From an uncultured Gammaproteobacteria bacterium (GTDB lineage: Bacteria; Pseudomonadota; Gammaproteobacteria; Pseudomonadales; Pseudomonadaceae): DNA of 64,000 nt. Numbering within the stretch: position 1 is the first letter of the stretch; each line of letters begins with the position of its first letter. The notes below the pieces were generated by a model. That model was not told the DNA's origin. It saw nothing but the letters and a program-made list of their open reading frames with translations, and did no database searches. Position numbers and translations under genes: made by a program. Shown piece after piece: positions 53,478 through 63,770 of this stretch. The stretch covers positions 32,614-96,613 of the forward strand of contig CALZAE010000001.1 in assembly GCA_945612235.1 (NCBI GenBank), read 5' to 3'.

Positions 53478-55154
53478 ATGAAGATTTCGCTAAAAAAATG
53501 GGTGGCCACGGGCAGCCCTTGGGTGTGGCTGAATGCCGGCGCTGTAGCCATCAGCGTGGTGCTGGTGTTGGGCTTACTCGGTGTGATCACCTCGCGTGGC
53601 TTGGTGCACTTTTGGCCAGCCAGTTTGCAAGAATACCAATTTACCGACAGCCAAGGCGCGCAGATGACCGTACTTGGCGAGCGTGTTCAACGCGAGCAAG
53701 TCACCGCTGAGCAGATTCGTAATGCTGGACTGCCTGTACCCGAGGGTCAGGAGATCCTCGATCGCCAGCTGATTAAAGTCGGTAACCGCGAAGTCTACGG
53801 TTCGGACTTTCGCTGGGTATTAGAGCATCAACTGAGCGAGCTAGATTACCCAAAAAATGCGGTTGCACTTGAGCGACGCGAGTGGGGTAATTTCTATGGC
53901 TACATTATGGGCATCAAAGAAAATGGTGAGTTGATTGCCGAGCAAACCCAAACTGAAAATCAACTCTGGGATGAGGTGTTGCGCAGAACTGAGCGCGCCA
54001 CTGGGATTTATCAGAAGATCAAAGATTTAGAAAGCGGTGCCATTGGTGCGATCAACTATAAGCTGGAGCAGTTGCGTTTAGAAGAGCGCAGCTTGCAACT
54101 CAGCGGGCATGATACGCCACAAAATATGGCGGAACTGCAGGCTAAAAAAACCATATTACAAGCTGAGTACGCCACTGAAGAAGCTGAACTGATGGCGCTG
54201 TATACGCCTTTTAAGCGCGATTCCTTAGTATTAGTCACAGCCGATGGCCAGCACAAAGAAGTCAATTTCAGTGAAATCGTGCGTCTGTACCAGCCCAATT
54301 CGCTGAGCCTACTCGAGAAGATCCAACACTATATTCTTAAGCTGGTTGAGTTTGTCTCCGATGACCCGCGTGAAGCCAATACTGAAGGGGGTATTTTTCC
54401 AGCGATCTTTGGCACCGTACTGATGGTGATGATTATGTCGCTGATCGTTACGCCGTTCGGGGTGATTGCTGCAGTGTATTTACGTGAGTACGCCAGCCAA
54501 GGTGCGATCACGCGGATTATTCGCATTGCTGTGAATAACCTTGCCGGTGTGCCATCGATTGTGTATGGCGTGTTTGGTTTAGGCTTTTTTGTCTACTTTT
54601 TGGGCGGTAATTTAGATCAGCTGTTTTACGCGCCAGCACTGCCCTCGCCGACCTTTGGTACGCCAGGCTTACTCTGGGCGTCGTTAACCTTAGCCTTACT
54701 GACACTGCCGGTGGTGATTGTAGCTACTGAAGAAGGTTTATCACGCATCCCCCGTTCTGTGCGCGAAGGCTCGCTGGCGCTGGGTGCAACGAAGTTTGAA
54801 ACTTTGATGCGCGTGGTGATCCCTATGGCCAGTCCCGCGATGATGACCGGTGTCATCCTTGCCGTGGCACGCGCTGCCGGTGAAGTGGCACCGCTGATGT
54901 TAGTCGGCGTGGTCAAGCTGGCACCCAATTTACCTTTGGATATGAACGCCCCCTTCCTGCACTTGGAGCGCAAATTTATGCACTTAGGTTTCCACATTTA
55001 TGATGTCGGTTTTCAAAGCCCGAATGTCGAAGCCGCGCGTCCACTGGTGTATGCCACTGCGTTAATGTTGGTGGTGGTGATTGCCGTGCTCAACCTGACC
55101 GCCATCAGTATTCGTAACCGTCTACGCGAAAAATTCCGCGCGCTGGATATGTAA
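53478..55154 (+). CDS. pstA: Phosphate ABC transporter permease PstA (long form)
   Basis: The protein has 558 residues. One N-terminal membrane helix, a hydrophilic domain with coiled-coil-like stretches (about 60-290), then the permease core (about 300-555) with the EAA loop [21 protein letters not shown]. Longer than E. coli PstA (296), as in other pseudomonads. RBS AGGAG. Confidence 0.9.
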   Translation: MKISLKKWVATGSPWVWLNAGAVAISVVLVLGLLGVITSRGLVHFWPASLQEYQFTDSQGAQMTVLGERVQREQVTAEQIRNAGLPVPEGQEILDRQLIKVGNREVYGSDFRWVLEHQLSELDYPKNAVALERREWGNFYGYIMGIKENGELIAEQTQTENQLWDEVLRRTERATGIYQKIKDLESGAIGAINYKLEQLRLEERSLQLSGHDTPQNMAELQAKKTILQAEYATEEAELMALYTPFKRDSLVLVTADGQHKEVNFSEIVRLYQPNSLSLLEKIQHYILKLVEFVSDDPREANTEGGIFPAIFGTVLMVMIMSLIVTPFGVIAAVYLREYASQGAITRIIRIAVNNLAGVPSIVYGVFGLGFFVYFLGGNLDQLFYAPALPSPTFGTPGLLWASLTLALLTLPVVIVATEEGLSRIPRSVREGSLALGATKFETLMRVVIPMASPAMMTGVILAVARAAGEVAPLMLVGVVKLAPNLPLDMNAPFLHLERKFMHLGFHIYDVGFQSPNVEAARPLVYATALMLVVVIAVLNLTAISIRNRLREKFRALDM

Positions 55155-55186
55155 TTGATTCTTTATTTTATAGAAAGGCAGCCCTT

Positions 55187-56023
55187 ATGAACTCGACCAC
55201 AAACGCTTCACATGCGATGAAATTCAGTGCGCTGGGTCGGCAATCGCAGCAGCTGAGCTTAGCCAATGAGACGCCCTGTATTGAGGTGAACGATATGCAC
55301 CTCTACTACGGCAACAGTAAAGCGCTCAATGGCATCACCATGCAAATCCCGAAAAAACGCATTACCGCCTTTATCGGCCCATCGGGCTGCGGTAAATCCA
55401 CTTTGCTGCGCTCATTTAATCGCATGAATGATTTAGTCGATGGCGTGCGTATTGAAGGCGAAGTCACCATTGATGGCCATGATATTTACGCCAAAGGCGT
55501 GGATGTCGCCGACTTACGCCGCCGCGTGGGTATGGTGTTCCAAAAACCCAATCCATTCCCTAAAACTATTTATGAAAACGTTGCCTATGGCCTGCGTATT
55601 CAAGGGATTAAAAATAAGCGTTTACTGGATGAAACAGTTGAGTGGGCGCTGCGCTCAGCAGCGATTTGGGATGAAACCAAAGACCGCTTACATGAGTCCG
55701 CCCTGGGTATGTCCGGCGGTCAGCAGCAGCGTTTAGTAATTGCGCGCACCATTGCAGTCAAGCCGGAAGTGTTACTGCTGGATGAACCCGCATCGGCCTT
55801 GGACCCTATTTCCACCTTAAAAATCGAAGAGTTGCTCAACGATTTAAAGGATCGTTTTACCATTGTCATCGTCACCCACAATATGCAACAAGCCGCGCGC
55901 GTGTCCGACTACACTGCGTTTATGTATATGGGCCAACTGCTGGAATTTAACAACACCGATACCTTATTTACCAATCCAGCCAACAAACAAACCGAAGACT
56001 ATATTACCGGGCGTTATGGCTAA
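55187..56023 (+). CDS. pstB: Phosphate ABC transporter ATP-binding protein
   Basis: The protein has 278 residues. Walker [10 protein letters not shown], signature SGGQQQR, Walker [13 protein letters not shown] and switch histidine in VTHNMQQ. Energises the PstSCA importer. Confidence 0.95.
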   Translation: MNSTTNASHAMKFSALGRQSQQLSLANETPCIEVNDMHLYYGNSKALNGITMQIPKKRITAFIGPSGCGKSTLLRSFNRMNDLVDGVRIEGEVTIDGHDIYAKGVDVADLRRRVGMVFQKPNPFPKTIYENVAYGLRIQGIKNKRLLDETVEWALRSAAIWDETKDRLHESALGMSGGQQQRLVIARTIAVKPEVLLLDEPASALDPISTLKIEELLNDLKDRFTIVIVTHNMQQAARVSDYTAFMYMGQLLEFNNTDTLFTNPANKQTEDYITGRYG

Positions 56024-56093
56024 GCATTGTTGTTCAGTTCATACGGAAGCGGGCTATGCCCGCGCTAGCTCTCTTTATTAGCAGGTTAATTTT

Positions 56094-56840
56094 ATGAAAA
56101 TCAATCCCGACAGCCACAGCACGCATATTTCTCAGAAGTTTAACCAAGAGCTGGAAGAAATCCGTAGCCAGCTCCTAGAAATGGGCGGCATAGTTGAGCA
56201 GCAGGTGAAAGATGCCGTGCAATCCTTACTCGATGGCGATACAGATTTAGCCACGCACGTGCGCGCCAAAGATCAGCAGGTCAATCAACTGCAATTAGAT
56301 ATTGATGAGTACTGCACACAAATCCTCGCGCGCCGTCAGCCGGCGGCTTCGGACTTACGTTTAGTGCTGGTGGTGATTCGCGCTACGGCAGACTTAGAGC
56401 GCATTGGTGATGAGGCCAGCAAAGTCGCCCGCGCCACGTTAAAGCTGGCTGAAGAAGGGGCTTCGCCACGCGGTTATATTGAAGTGCGCCATCTGGGCAA
56501 TCATGTGCGGCAGATGGTGCAAGATGCCCTCAATGCCTTTGCCCGCTTTGATAGCACCAAGGCGCTGGCCGTCTTGCGTGAAGATGAAAATGTCGATCTA
56601 GAATACCGCTCAGCCACACGTGCCTTGATCACTTTTATGATGGAAGACCCACGCGCCATTTCGCAAGTGATGAGCATTATGTGGGTGCTGCGTTCATTAG
56701 AACGCGTCGGTGATCACGCCAGCAACTTGGCAGAATATGTGATCTATTTAGTTGAAGGCCAAGACGTGCGCTACACCGACATTGATCAGATCGAAGCCGC
56801 CATTGCTCAGCGTGGACGTACGGTTCAAGCGAATAACTAG
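56094..56840 (+). CDS. phoU: Phosphate signalling complex protein PhoU
   Basis: The protein has 248 residues with two three-helix PhoU repeats, each with an ERIGDEASK/ERVGDHASN metal-binding motif. Links the Pst transporter to PhoR kinase control. 70 nt after pstB. Confidence 0.94.
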   Translation: MKINPDSHSTHISQKFNQELEEIRSQLLEMGGIVEQQVKDAVQSLLDGDTDLATHVRAKDQQVNQLQLDIDEYCTQILARRQPAASDLRLVLVVIRATADLERIGDEASKVARATLKLAEEGASPRGYIEVRHLGNHVRQMVQDALNAFARFDSTKALAVLREDENVDLEYRSATRALITFMMEDPRAISQVMSIMWVLRSLERVGDHASNLAEYVIYLVEGQDVRYTDIDQIEAAIAQRGRTVQANN

Positions 56841-56898
56841 AGGTTAAGCCTGTGCGTTATACCTGCGGTGTCAGCGATCATACGCGACAGATCACGGC

Positions 56899-58197
56899 TT
56901 ACACCGCCTCCCCCAGCAAAGTTTGGCTCAGCGGGAAGCAACAGGTAAAACAACTGCCCTGCTCTGCACTGCTACTGATTTTTAAACGGCCTTGATGACG
57001 TAGCAGTACATGCTTGACAATCGCTAACCCTAAGCCTGTACCGCCAGTTTGACTGGAGCGACTGCCGTCCACACGGTAAAAACGTTGAGTGAGAAACTTG
57101 AGGTGCTTGCTATCAATCCCCGGCCCATTATCTTTAACCTCAAGATAAGCTCCGTCTTCATCGTGATACCAGCGCAACTCAATCGTGCTGCCCTGCGGCG
57201 TGTATTTGACTGCGTTAAACACCAGATTTGAGAATGCACTGCGCAATTCATGGGCTGCACCGCGCAAGTACAACTGCATATCGGCATGGATCAAAATAGT
57301 GTGCTGATGATCAGATAAAGCCAAGGCATCCACACGAATAGCATCCAATAGCTCAGCGATATGGATCGGCTCAACTTCGGCTTTAAAGTCACTGGTTTCG
57401 AGACGCGATAACGCCAGCAAATCAGCCACCAAATGTTCCATACGTGTGGATTGCTGAGTCATTAAGGCTAAGCCGCGCTGCCATTGCGCCGGCAGTTCGT
57501 CAGCATAATCACTGAAGGTTTCTAAATAACCCGATAGCACAGTCAGCGGCGTGCGTAATTCATGTGAAACATTGGCGATAAAGTCTTGGCGCATGCGCTC
57601 CAAGCGCTTAATTTTACTGCAGTCACGCACCAGCAGTAGGCGATCATTCTCGCCAAACAAAGTGATTTGATATTCTAAAAAACGCTCCTCATCTAAATGT
57701 GAGGGCAACACCAAGGGCTCAAGATAGTTTTGGCTGTCATAATAATCAACAAACTGCGGATTGCGCAGTAGGTAAGTAATCGGCTGGCCACGATCACTGC
57801 TGGGCGATAATCCTAAGAGCTTTTCAGCCGCATGATTCCACCACTCTAAATCCCCCTTGTGATCAATCATCACGACGCCATCGCTCAAGGCCTGGCTAGA
57901 GTTTTGAATACGCTCAAGCAGTTGTGCCAGCTGATTCTGATCCGCTTTCTGCCGGCGCTGATAGTGATAAATCCCATCAAACACTTCGCCCCACAGCCTC
58001 TTAGCTTCAGGCGGCGCATCATCTGGCGCTTGCAGCCAACGCACTAAACGCTGTAATTGCCAGATATGCCGGCCGAGCAATAGTAACAGCGCACCGGCCG
58101 CCCCCAATGCCGGTCGATCCCAGCAATAACCCAACAATGCGCCCAGCAGCACGCAACCAACCAGACGCAGTATCTCTGCTCGCAATAACCGCTTCAT
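56899..58197 (-). CDS. phoR: Phosphate regulon sensor kinase PhoR
   Basis: The protein has 432 residues. Two N-terminal membrane helices, a PAS domain (about 105-200), the H box FIANVSHELRTPL, N box NLVFNAVKYT, and G boxes DNGPGI and GTGLGLAI. Phosphorylates PhoB under phosphate limitation. Converges on phoU; 24 nt downstream of phoB. Confidence 0.94.
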   Translation of the reverse strand: MKRLLRAEILRLVGCVLLGALLGYCWDRPALGAAGALLLLLGRHIWQLQRLVRWLQAPDDAPPEAKRLWGEVFDGIYHYQRRQKADQNQLAQLLERIQNSSQALSDGVVMIDHKGDLEWWNHAAEKLLGLSPSSDRGQPITYLLRNPQFVDYYDSQNYLEPLVLPSHLDEERFLEYQITLFGENDRLLLVRDCSKIKRLERMRQDFIANVSHELRTPLTVLSGYLETFSDYADELPAQWQRGLALMTQQSTRMEHLVADLLALSRLETSDFKAEVEPIHIAELLDAIRVDALALSDHQHTILIHADMQLYLRGAAHELRSAFSNLVFNAVKYTPQGSTIELRWYHDEDGAYLEVKDNGPGIDSKHLKFLTQRFYRVDGSRSSQTGGTGLGLAIVKHVLLRHQGRLKISSSAEQGSCFTCCFPLSQTLLGEAV

Positions 58198-58221
58198 AAA
58201 TAACTGCAGACCTTAAGTGGC

Positions 58222-58911
58222 TTACACTTGCGTTGAAAATCGATAGCCCATACCGCGCACTGTTTGCACCAGATGCCCATGTTTCGGGCCTAAAGCAAGG
58301 CGCAAGCGCCGAATATGCACATCAATTGTACGCTCTTCAATGTACACATTACCGCCCCAGACCTGATCCAGTAACTGACTGCGACTGTAAGCACGTTCAG
58401 GATGGGTCATAAAAAACTGCAGTAAACGAAACTCAGTCGGGCCAATCTCTAACGCCACACCATCCGAGCTGACACGATGGCTGGCAGGATCTAAGCACAA
58501 GCCTTCAACCTCAATGGGCTGATCAACACCTGCACTGCTCGTGCGGCGCAGCACCGCTTTTAAACGCGCTATCAGCTCACGCGGTGAAAAGGGCTTGGTC
58601 ATATAATCATCCGCACCCGCCTCAAGGCCTTGTACTTTATTATCTTCTTCACTACGAGCAGTCAGCATAATAATTGGAATATCTGCACAAGCAGGCTCAC
58701 GCTTCAACCGTCGCGCCAATTCAATGCCGCTGACATCAGGCATCATCCAATCCAATAAAACAATATCGGGCTGGTGATCGACAATCAAGGCATGCGCAAC
58801 CTGTGCGTTTTCTGCTTCTAAACACTGATAACCCGCCATCTGCAGCGCCACTGCAATCATCTCTCGAATCGGAGCTTCGTCATCCACAATGAGTACAGTT
58901 TTACTGATCAT
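58222..58911 (-). CDS. phoB: Phosphate regulon response regulator PhoB
   Basis: The protein has 229 residues. Receiver domain with the phosphoacceptor in LLDWMMPD and the conserved lysine in MTKPFSP; C-terminal OmpR-type winged helix with TIDVHIRRLR and VRGMGYRF. Its own promoter carries a Pho box. Confidence 0.95.
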   Translation of the reverse strand: MISKTVLIVDDEAPIREMIAVALQMAGYQCLEAENAQVAHALIVDHQPDIVLLDWMMPDVSGIELARRLKREPACADIPIIMLTARSEEDNKVQGLEAGADDYMTKPFSPRELIARLKAVLRRTSSAGVDQPIEVEGLCLDPASHRVSSDGVALEIGPTEFRLLQFFMTHPERAYSRSQLLDQVWGGNVYIEERTIDVHIRRLRLALGPKHGHLVQTVRGMGYRFSTQV

Positions 58912-58965
58912 GCGTTAACCCTACCGTCCATGTTGAAATATGTCAGACATATTACAACGCTTATA

Positions 58966-58986
58966 GATGACAAAATGATGACATTG
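58966..58986 (-). promoter_or_regulatory. Pho box before phoB
   Basis: On the minus strand CAATGTCATCATTTTGTCATC, a TGTCAT direct repeat, 54 nt before phoB. Suggests autoregulation. Confidence 0.8.
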
Positions 58987-59146
58987 GCAATTCACTGCTT
59001 GCCTCAACATAACCACACCTCTTTCGCGTTATTCAGGACAGTCCTTTTTACCCCTGCTAAACTTGCCGTCTAATCAATAGCCAACCGACTCGATATAGAG
59101 TCGCCCGCGCCCGACTGCCACCTGCACTCAGCGATCTGGATAAATT

Positions 59147-60631
59147 ATGCTTAAAAGAATGCAACAAGAATGGTTTTTTAATATACGTGGTGACATTTTA
59201 TCTGGCTTGGTGGTTGCCCTCGCACTGATTCCTGAGGCAATTGCGTTTTCGATTATTGCCGGTGTCGACCCTAAAGTCGGCTTATATGCCTCATTTTGTA
59301 TTGCGGTGATTATCGCCTTTGTCGGTGGCCGCCCGGGAATGATTTCTGCTGCCACTGGCGCGATGGCTTTATTAATGGTCACCCTAGTTAAACAGCACGG
59401 CCTAGAGTATTTACTCGCCGCGACCTTGTTAACTGGGGTGCTGCAAATCACCATTGGCTATTTAAAGCTGGGCGGACTGATGCGTTTTGTCTCCAAGTCG
59501 GTGGTGACCGGCTTTGTGAATGCTCTGGCCATTTTAATTTTTATCGCCCAATTGCCGCAACTGACTGATGTGACCTGGCATGTCTATGCGGTGACCGCTG
59601 CGGGCTTGGGTATTGTTTATCTATTCCCGCTGATTCCAAAAATCGGTAAAGCTGTACCTTCCACGCTGATTTGTATTGCCACCCTCACCTTTGCCTCGGT
59701 TTATTTGGGCTTAGACGTGCGTACTGTCGGTGATATGGGCCAACTGCCAGATACCTTACCGATCTTTCTTTGGCCGGATGTACCGTTAAATCTCGAAACC
59801 TTATGGATTATTCTGCCCTACGCCTTGGCGCTCTCTATTGTCGGTTTACTGGAGTCCTTGATGACTGCCAATATCATTGATGAGCTGACTGACACTAAAC
59901 ATGACCGCGACCAAGAGTGTAAAGGCCAAGGTATTGCCAATATTGGTGCCGGTTTACTCGGCGGTATGGCTGGTTGCGCAATGATTGGTCAGTCAGTGAT
60001 TAATATTAAATCCGGTGGCCGTGGGCGTTTATCGACTTTTTGTGCCGGTTTTTTCCTATTGATTATGGTGGTGTTCTTAAGCGATTGGATTAAACAAATC
60101 CCGATGGCTGCGCTGGTTGCGGTGATGATTATGGTGTCGATTGGCTCCTTCTCTTGGAGCTCAGTACGTGACTTTAAAAAGCATCCGCTCTCAACCAATA
60201 TTGTCATGTTAACCACAGTTGCCGTGGTGCTTTATACCCATAACTTAGCGCTGGGTGTCTTGGCCGGCGTGCTGTTATCGGCGTTATTCTTCGTCAATAA
60301 AATCAGCCGCTTAATGATTGTTAAGCAAGAGTCGAGTGCAGCTGAATTACGCTATCAGGTGATTGGCCAAGTGTTTTTCGCCTCTGCTGAGAAACTCTTT
60401 GCCTCGTTTGACTTCTCTTATGCAGCCGATAAGGTGGTGATTGATTTAACCCGCGCGCATTTTTGGGATATCACCGCCGTGGCAGCTTTAGATCAGATTG
60501 TGATTAAGTATCAACGCTTGGGTGCGCAAGTGAGCTTAATTGGTATCAATGAAGCCAGTAAAACCGTGATTGATAAATTTGGTGTGCACAGTGATGCGCA
60601 CACTGCCACAACCTTAAGTAATGAGCACTGA
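59147..60631 (+). CDS. SulP family inorganic anion transporter with STAS domain
   Basis: The protein has 494 residues with 10-12 membrane helices, starting [32 protein letters not shown] split here only by length. The SulP signature region [11 protein letters not shown] and [10 protein letters not shown] is present, and a short STAS domain (about 390-490) follows. SulP proteins carry sulfate, bicarbonate or other anions; the substrate is not visible. The universal stress gene follows 10 nt later, a common pairing. Confidence 0.88.
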   Translation: MLKRMQQEWFFNIRGDILSGLVVALALIPEAIAFSIIAGVDPKVGLYASFCIAVIIAFVGGRPGMISAATGAMALLMVTLVKQHGLEYLLAATLLTGVLQITIGYLKLGGLMRFVSKSVVTGFVNALAILIFIAQLPQLTDVTWHVYAVTAAGLGIVYLFPLIPKIGKAVPSTLICIATLTFASVYLGLDVRTVGDMGQLPDTLPIFLWPDVPLNLETLWIILPYALALSIVGLLESLMTANIIDELTDTKHDRDQECKGQGIANIGAGLLGGMAGCAMIGQSVINIKSGGRGRLSTFCAGFFLLIMVVFLSDWIKQIPMAALVAVMIMVSIGSFSWSSVRDFKKHPLSTNIVMLTTVAVVLYTHNLALGVLAGVLLSALFFVNKISRLMIVKQESSAAELRYQVIGQVFFASAEKLFASFDFSYAADKVVIDLTRAHFWDITAVAALDQIVIKYQRLGAQVSLIGINEASKTVIDKFGVHSDAHTATTLSNEH

Positions 60632-60641
60632 GGACTACAGC

Positions 60642-61493
60642 ATGCAAAAAATATTAGCCTGCATTGATGAATCAACCTGGTCCACCAGCGTGCAAGACGC
60701 GGCTATTTGGGCCGCTCAGCAGCTCAGCAATCCGCTTACTTTTCTGCACAGCATTGAAAAGCAGCACCTGCCGAACAGCCAAGATTTATCCGGTGCCATT
60801 GGTCTTGGTGCACGCTCAAAACTACTCAATGAAATTGCCACGCTGGATGAATTACGCGCCAAAGTGGCCTTACAACTGGGTAAAGAATTACTGGCTACAG
60901 CTGAAACTAAAGCCCTAGCAGCGGGCTGCAGCCAGGTAACGACAGAGCAACGTCACGGTGAATTTATTGATAATTTACTGGCTCTAGAAAACACAGCTGG
61001 CCTGATTGTTATGGGTCACTCGGGCAGTAAAACAGATAAAAAGCTCTCTATCCTCGGCACCCATGTCGAAAGTCTGCTACGCCGCATCAACACGCCCGTG
61101 CTGATTACTCCGCATGATTTCACGGCACCGCAAAGCTTTATGTTGGCTTACGATGGCCGCGCTACCACTGAAGCTGCTTTAGAGCATATTTTAACCAACA
61201 CACTCTTAAGCGGACTCAGCTGTCATCTGGTGACTATTAAAAACAAACACCCTGATCAGCAAGAAAAATTCCAAGCAGCAACTCAGCGCTTACAGGATGC
61301 AGGCTTTAAGGTCACGGCCAGCTATTTAGCAGGCAATATCTCTCAGCAGCTAGCCGCTTACCAGCAAGAGCATGGTATTGATTTGATCGTCATGGGCGCC
61401 TTTGCCAGTCCGCGTTTACGTCAGTTCTTTTTAGGCAGCAACACCTTAAAAATGCTAGAAAACAGCCAGATACCTATTTTAGTCATGAAGTAA
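60642..61493 (+). CDS. Tandem universal stress protein (UspA domains x2)
   Basis: The protein has 283 residues from the ATG at 60642 with GAGGA upstream; an ATG at 60621 overlaps the SulP stop. Two UspA domains (about 1-145 and 150-283); the second ends with MGAFASPRLRQFFLGSNTLKML and the first has VMGHSGSKTDKKL. Possibly regulates or accompanies the SulP carrier. Ends at a hairpin (61512-61539). Confidence 0.88.
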   Translation: MQKILACIDESTWSTSVQDAAIWAAQQLSNPLTFLHSIEKQHLPNSQDLSGAIGLGARSKLLNEIATLDELRAKVALQLGKELLATAETKALAAGCSQVTTEQRHGEFIDNLLALENTAGLIVMGHSGSKTDKKLSILGTHVESLLRRINTPVLITPHDFTAPQSFMLAYDGRATTEAALEHILTNTLLSGLSCHLVTIKNKHPDQQEKFQAATQRLQDAGFKVTASYLAGNISQQLAAYQQEHGIDLIVMGAFASPRLRQFFLGSNTLKMLENSQIPILVMK

Positions 61494-61511
61494 CCCTACA
61501 ACTCTCTCCCA

Positions 61512-61539
61512 CACTCAGCGCTGACCTAAGCGCTGAGTG
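61512..61539 (+). terminator. Hairpin after the universal stress gene
   Basis: Perfect 10-bp stem CACTCAGCGC / GCGCTGAGTG with an 8-nt loop; weak T run. Confidence 0.6.
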
Positions 61540-61704
61540 CCTGTTATTACCCAGCACTGCGCCTGCGGCAAAAAAACTGACACAAGTCAAAACATCTGCA
61601 CCTATAGCCTTACTCTATCAAGGCAATCAATATATAACTATTTATAATACTTTTTAACATGCTATATTAGTCCCAAGTTAAGCAAACAACCAAGGAGTCA
61701 CATC

Positions 61705-62358
61705 ATGCAAACGACTGATACTGCAGTTTACGGCTTACCACGTTTAAACGAGCGTGCACCAGAATTTAAAGCACCAACCACTGATGGCGTGAAGTGCTTA
61801 GATGATTATAAAGGTAAGTGGCTGGTGTTGTTCTCACACCCTGCTGACTTTACTCCAGTGTGTACCACTGAGTTCGTAGCGTTCGCTAAAGCAGCACCAG
61901 AATTCAACAAACGCAACTGCGAGTTATTAGGTTTATCTATTGATAGCACCCACTCGCACATTGCTTGGATGCGTAACATCGAAGAAAAATTCGGCGTTAA
62001 AATTCCATTCCCAATTATTGATGACCTGAAAATGGATGTAGCACGTGCTTACGGCATGATCCACCCAGGCGCTGCAGACACTGCAGCAGTGCGTGCAACC
62101 TTTATCATTGACCCCAATGGTATTTTGCGCGCCATGGTTTACTACCCCATGAGCAACGGTCGTTTGATCGAAGAGTTCTTGCGCTTGTTGGATGCACTGC
62201 AAACCAGTGACGAGCACAAAGTTGCTACGCCAGAAGGCTGGAGACCGGGTGATCGCGTGATCGTACCACCAGCAGCGACTGCCGCTGAAGCCGATGCGCG
62301 CGTTAAATCAGGTGAGTACGAGTGTGTTGATTTTTACTACTGCACTAAGCAGTTGTAA
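61705..62358 (+). CDS. Peroxiredoxin, Prx6 type
   Basis: The protein has 217 residues. Peroxidatic cysteine in HPADFTPVCTTEF; Prx6-type C-terminal domain (GWRPGDRVIVPP). Extra cysteines in the tail (YECVDFYYC) could act as resolving cysteines. Reduces peroxides in the cytosol. Preceded by AT-rich promoter sequence and ended by a terminator. Confidence 0.9.
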   Translation: MQTTDTAVYGLPRLNERAPEFKAPTTDGVKCLDDYKGKWLVLFSHPADFTPVCTTEFVAFAKAAPEFNKRNCELLGLSIDSTHSHIAWMRNIEEKFGVKIPFPIIDDLKMDVARAYGMIHPGAADTAAVRATFIIDPNGILRAMVYYPMSNGRLIEEFLRLLDALQTSDEHKVATPEGWRPGDRVIVPPAATAAEADARVKSGEYECVDFYYCTKQL

Positions 62359-62392
62359 AACGCAGTCGCCTTAAGGGTTAAGACGCTGTGTA

Positions 62393-62428
62393 AAGCTCCA
62401 CTATCTATCTAGGTAGTGGAGCTTTTTT
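62393..62428 (+). terminator. Terminator after the peroxiredoxin gene
   Basis: 11-bp stem AAGCTCCACTA / TAGTGGAGCTT with a T tract. Confidence 0.9.
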
Positions 62429-62518
62429 GGCTTTGGCTTTATCAATCAAGTGCAGCATGCTCTGTGCAGCTCTAATCAAAAGCATATGAACGCTGCATTT
62501 CTGCAAGGGAGATTCACC

Positions 62519-63730
62519 ATGCTTAGACGCGATCCTCAACAGCCTTGGCATCCAAGCTATTGGCTGGCTGCACTTGGCGCGGGCGGTCTGTCCGTATCTT
62601 TCTTTATGTACTTGATGTGGATGGTGCCGCATGCGGGCTTTCCCATGCCCACTTGGCAACATCTTCTCGCCGCACTGCAAGGCACAGTTGAATTACCTGC
62701 AGGTGTGCGTCCGTTAGCGATGCTCGCCGTCACCGCTATGCTGTTATTAGCACTGTTGCACTTCACGTTGGTTATTTGGAATCTACGCGAGCAAAGCGCG
62801 GCGAAGAAAACCGAGCGTTACGCTGATTGGCTAAACTCGCCCAATGAAGTACAGCTGATGACACAGCCATTGACCTTAGCTATGACCGTTAACGTGTGCT
62901 TTGCTTTGGGTGCTGTATTAGTGCCGAATTTATGGTCGGTGGTGGAGTATTTATTTCCTTTAGCCCTGCTCTCGTTTGCCTTGCTGGGCGTGTGGGCGCT
63001 GCGTATTTATGGGCGTTATTTAAGCCGTATGCTGGTCAAGGGTGGTTATCGCAGCGATGAACACAACCACTTATCACCACTGATTGCGGTCTTTACTTTT
63101 GCCATGCTCTCGGTGGGGTTTTCTGCGCCTGCCGCAATGTCGCATATTTCTGCCATTGCTATGTTGGCCGGTACCTTATCTATTCTGTTTTTAATGGTCG
63201 CGTTAATCACCGGCTTGCTGGTGTTGATTTCAGGCTTACAAGCCATGATGCAACATGGTCTACAACCGCAAGCCACACCCAGCGTCTGGATGCTGGTGCC
63301 GATTATGACTTTGCTCGGGATTGAGTGGGTACGCATGCAGCATGGTCTGAGCCATCACTTTGCTGCGCCCATTGTGCAGAGCAAACTCTTTATCATGCTC
63401 ACCAGCATCTTTATGCTGCAACTGGGCATTATGTTACTGGGTTACCGCGTGATGCAGCTCAATGGTTATTTAAAAGAGAACTTTACAGGCAAGCAACGCA
63501 ACCCCATTAGCTTTGGCTTGATTTGCCCCGGTGTAGCGATCTTTGTGATGGGCATGTTTTGGTGGCATTTAGTGTGGGTGCAAGGCGGGATTGTTACCGA
63601 GTTTAGCCCAGTATACTGGGCTGTGATTGCTCTACTGGCCACCATTCAACTCCTAACTTTAACCGCTCTGTTGCGTTTAAGCAGCCGTTTATTACGCCAT
63701 AAACCGGTCGTGATTGCTTCAATGCAGTAA
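62519..63730 (+). CDS. Polytopic membrane protein of uncertain family
   Basis: The protein has 403 residues from the ATG at 62519 with AAGGGAG upstream. About ten membrane helices predicted by eye. A cysteine lies in the loop-helix motif SFGLICPGVAIFVMG (about residue 340). I have a weak memory of a similar Cys/Sec motif in the TsoY family of membrane (seleno)proteins, but I cannot confirm it. Function unknown. Ends at a hairpin at 63748-63770. Confidence 0.75.
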   Translation: MLRRDPQQPWHPSYWLAALGAGGLSVSFFMYLMWMVPHAGFPMPTWQHLLAALQGTVELPAGVRPLAMLAVTAMLLLALLHFTLVIWNLREQSAAKKTERYADWLNSPNEVQLMTQPLTLAMTVNVCFALGAVLVPNLWSVVEYLFPLALLSFALLGVWALRIYGRYLSRMLVKGGYRSDEHNHLSPLIAVFTFAMLSVGFSAPAAMSHISAIAMLAGTLSILFLMVALITGLLVLISGLQAMMQHGLQPQATPSVWMLVPIMTLLGIEWVRMQHGLSHHFAAPIVQSKLFIMLTSIFMLQLGIMLLGYRVMQLNGYLKENFTGKQRNPISFGLICPGVAIFVMGMFWWHLVWVQGGIVTEFSPVYWAVIALLATIQLLTLTALLRLSSRLLRHKPVVIASMQ

Positions 63731-63747
63731 CTACTACAACTGTACTT

Positions 63748-63770
63748 AGCGCTCCCAACTCTGGAGCGCT
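63748..63770 (+). terminator. Hairpin after the membrane protein gene
   Basis: AGCGCTCC (63748-63755) / GGAGCGCT (63763-63770), no strong T run. Confidence 0.55.
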
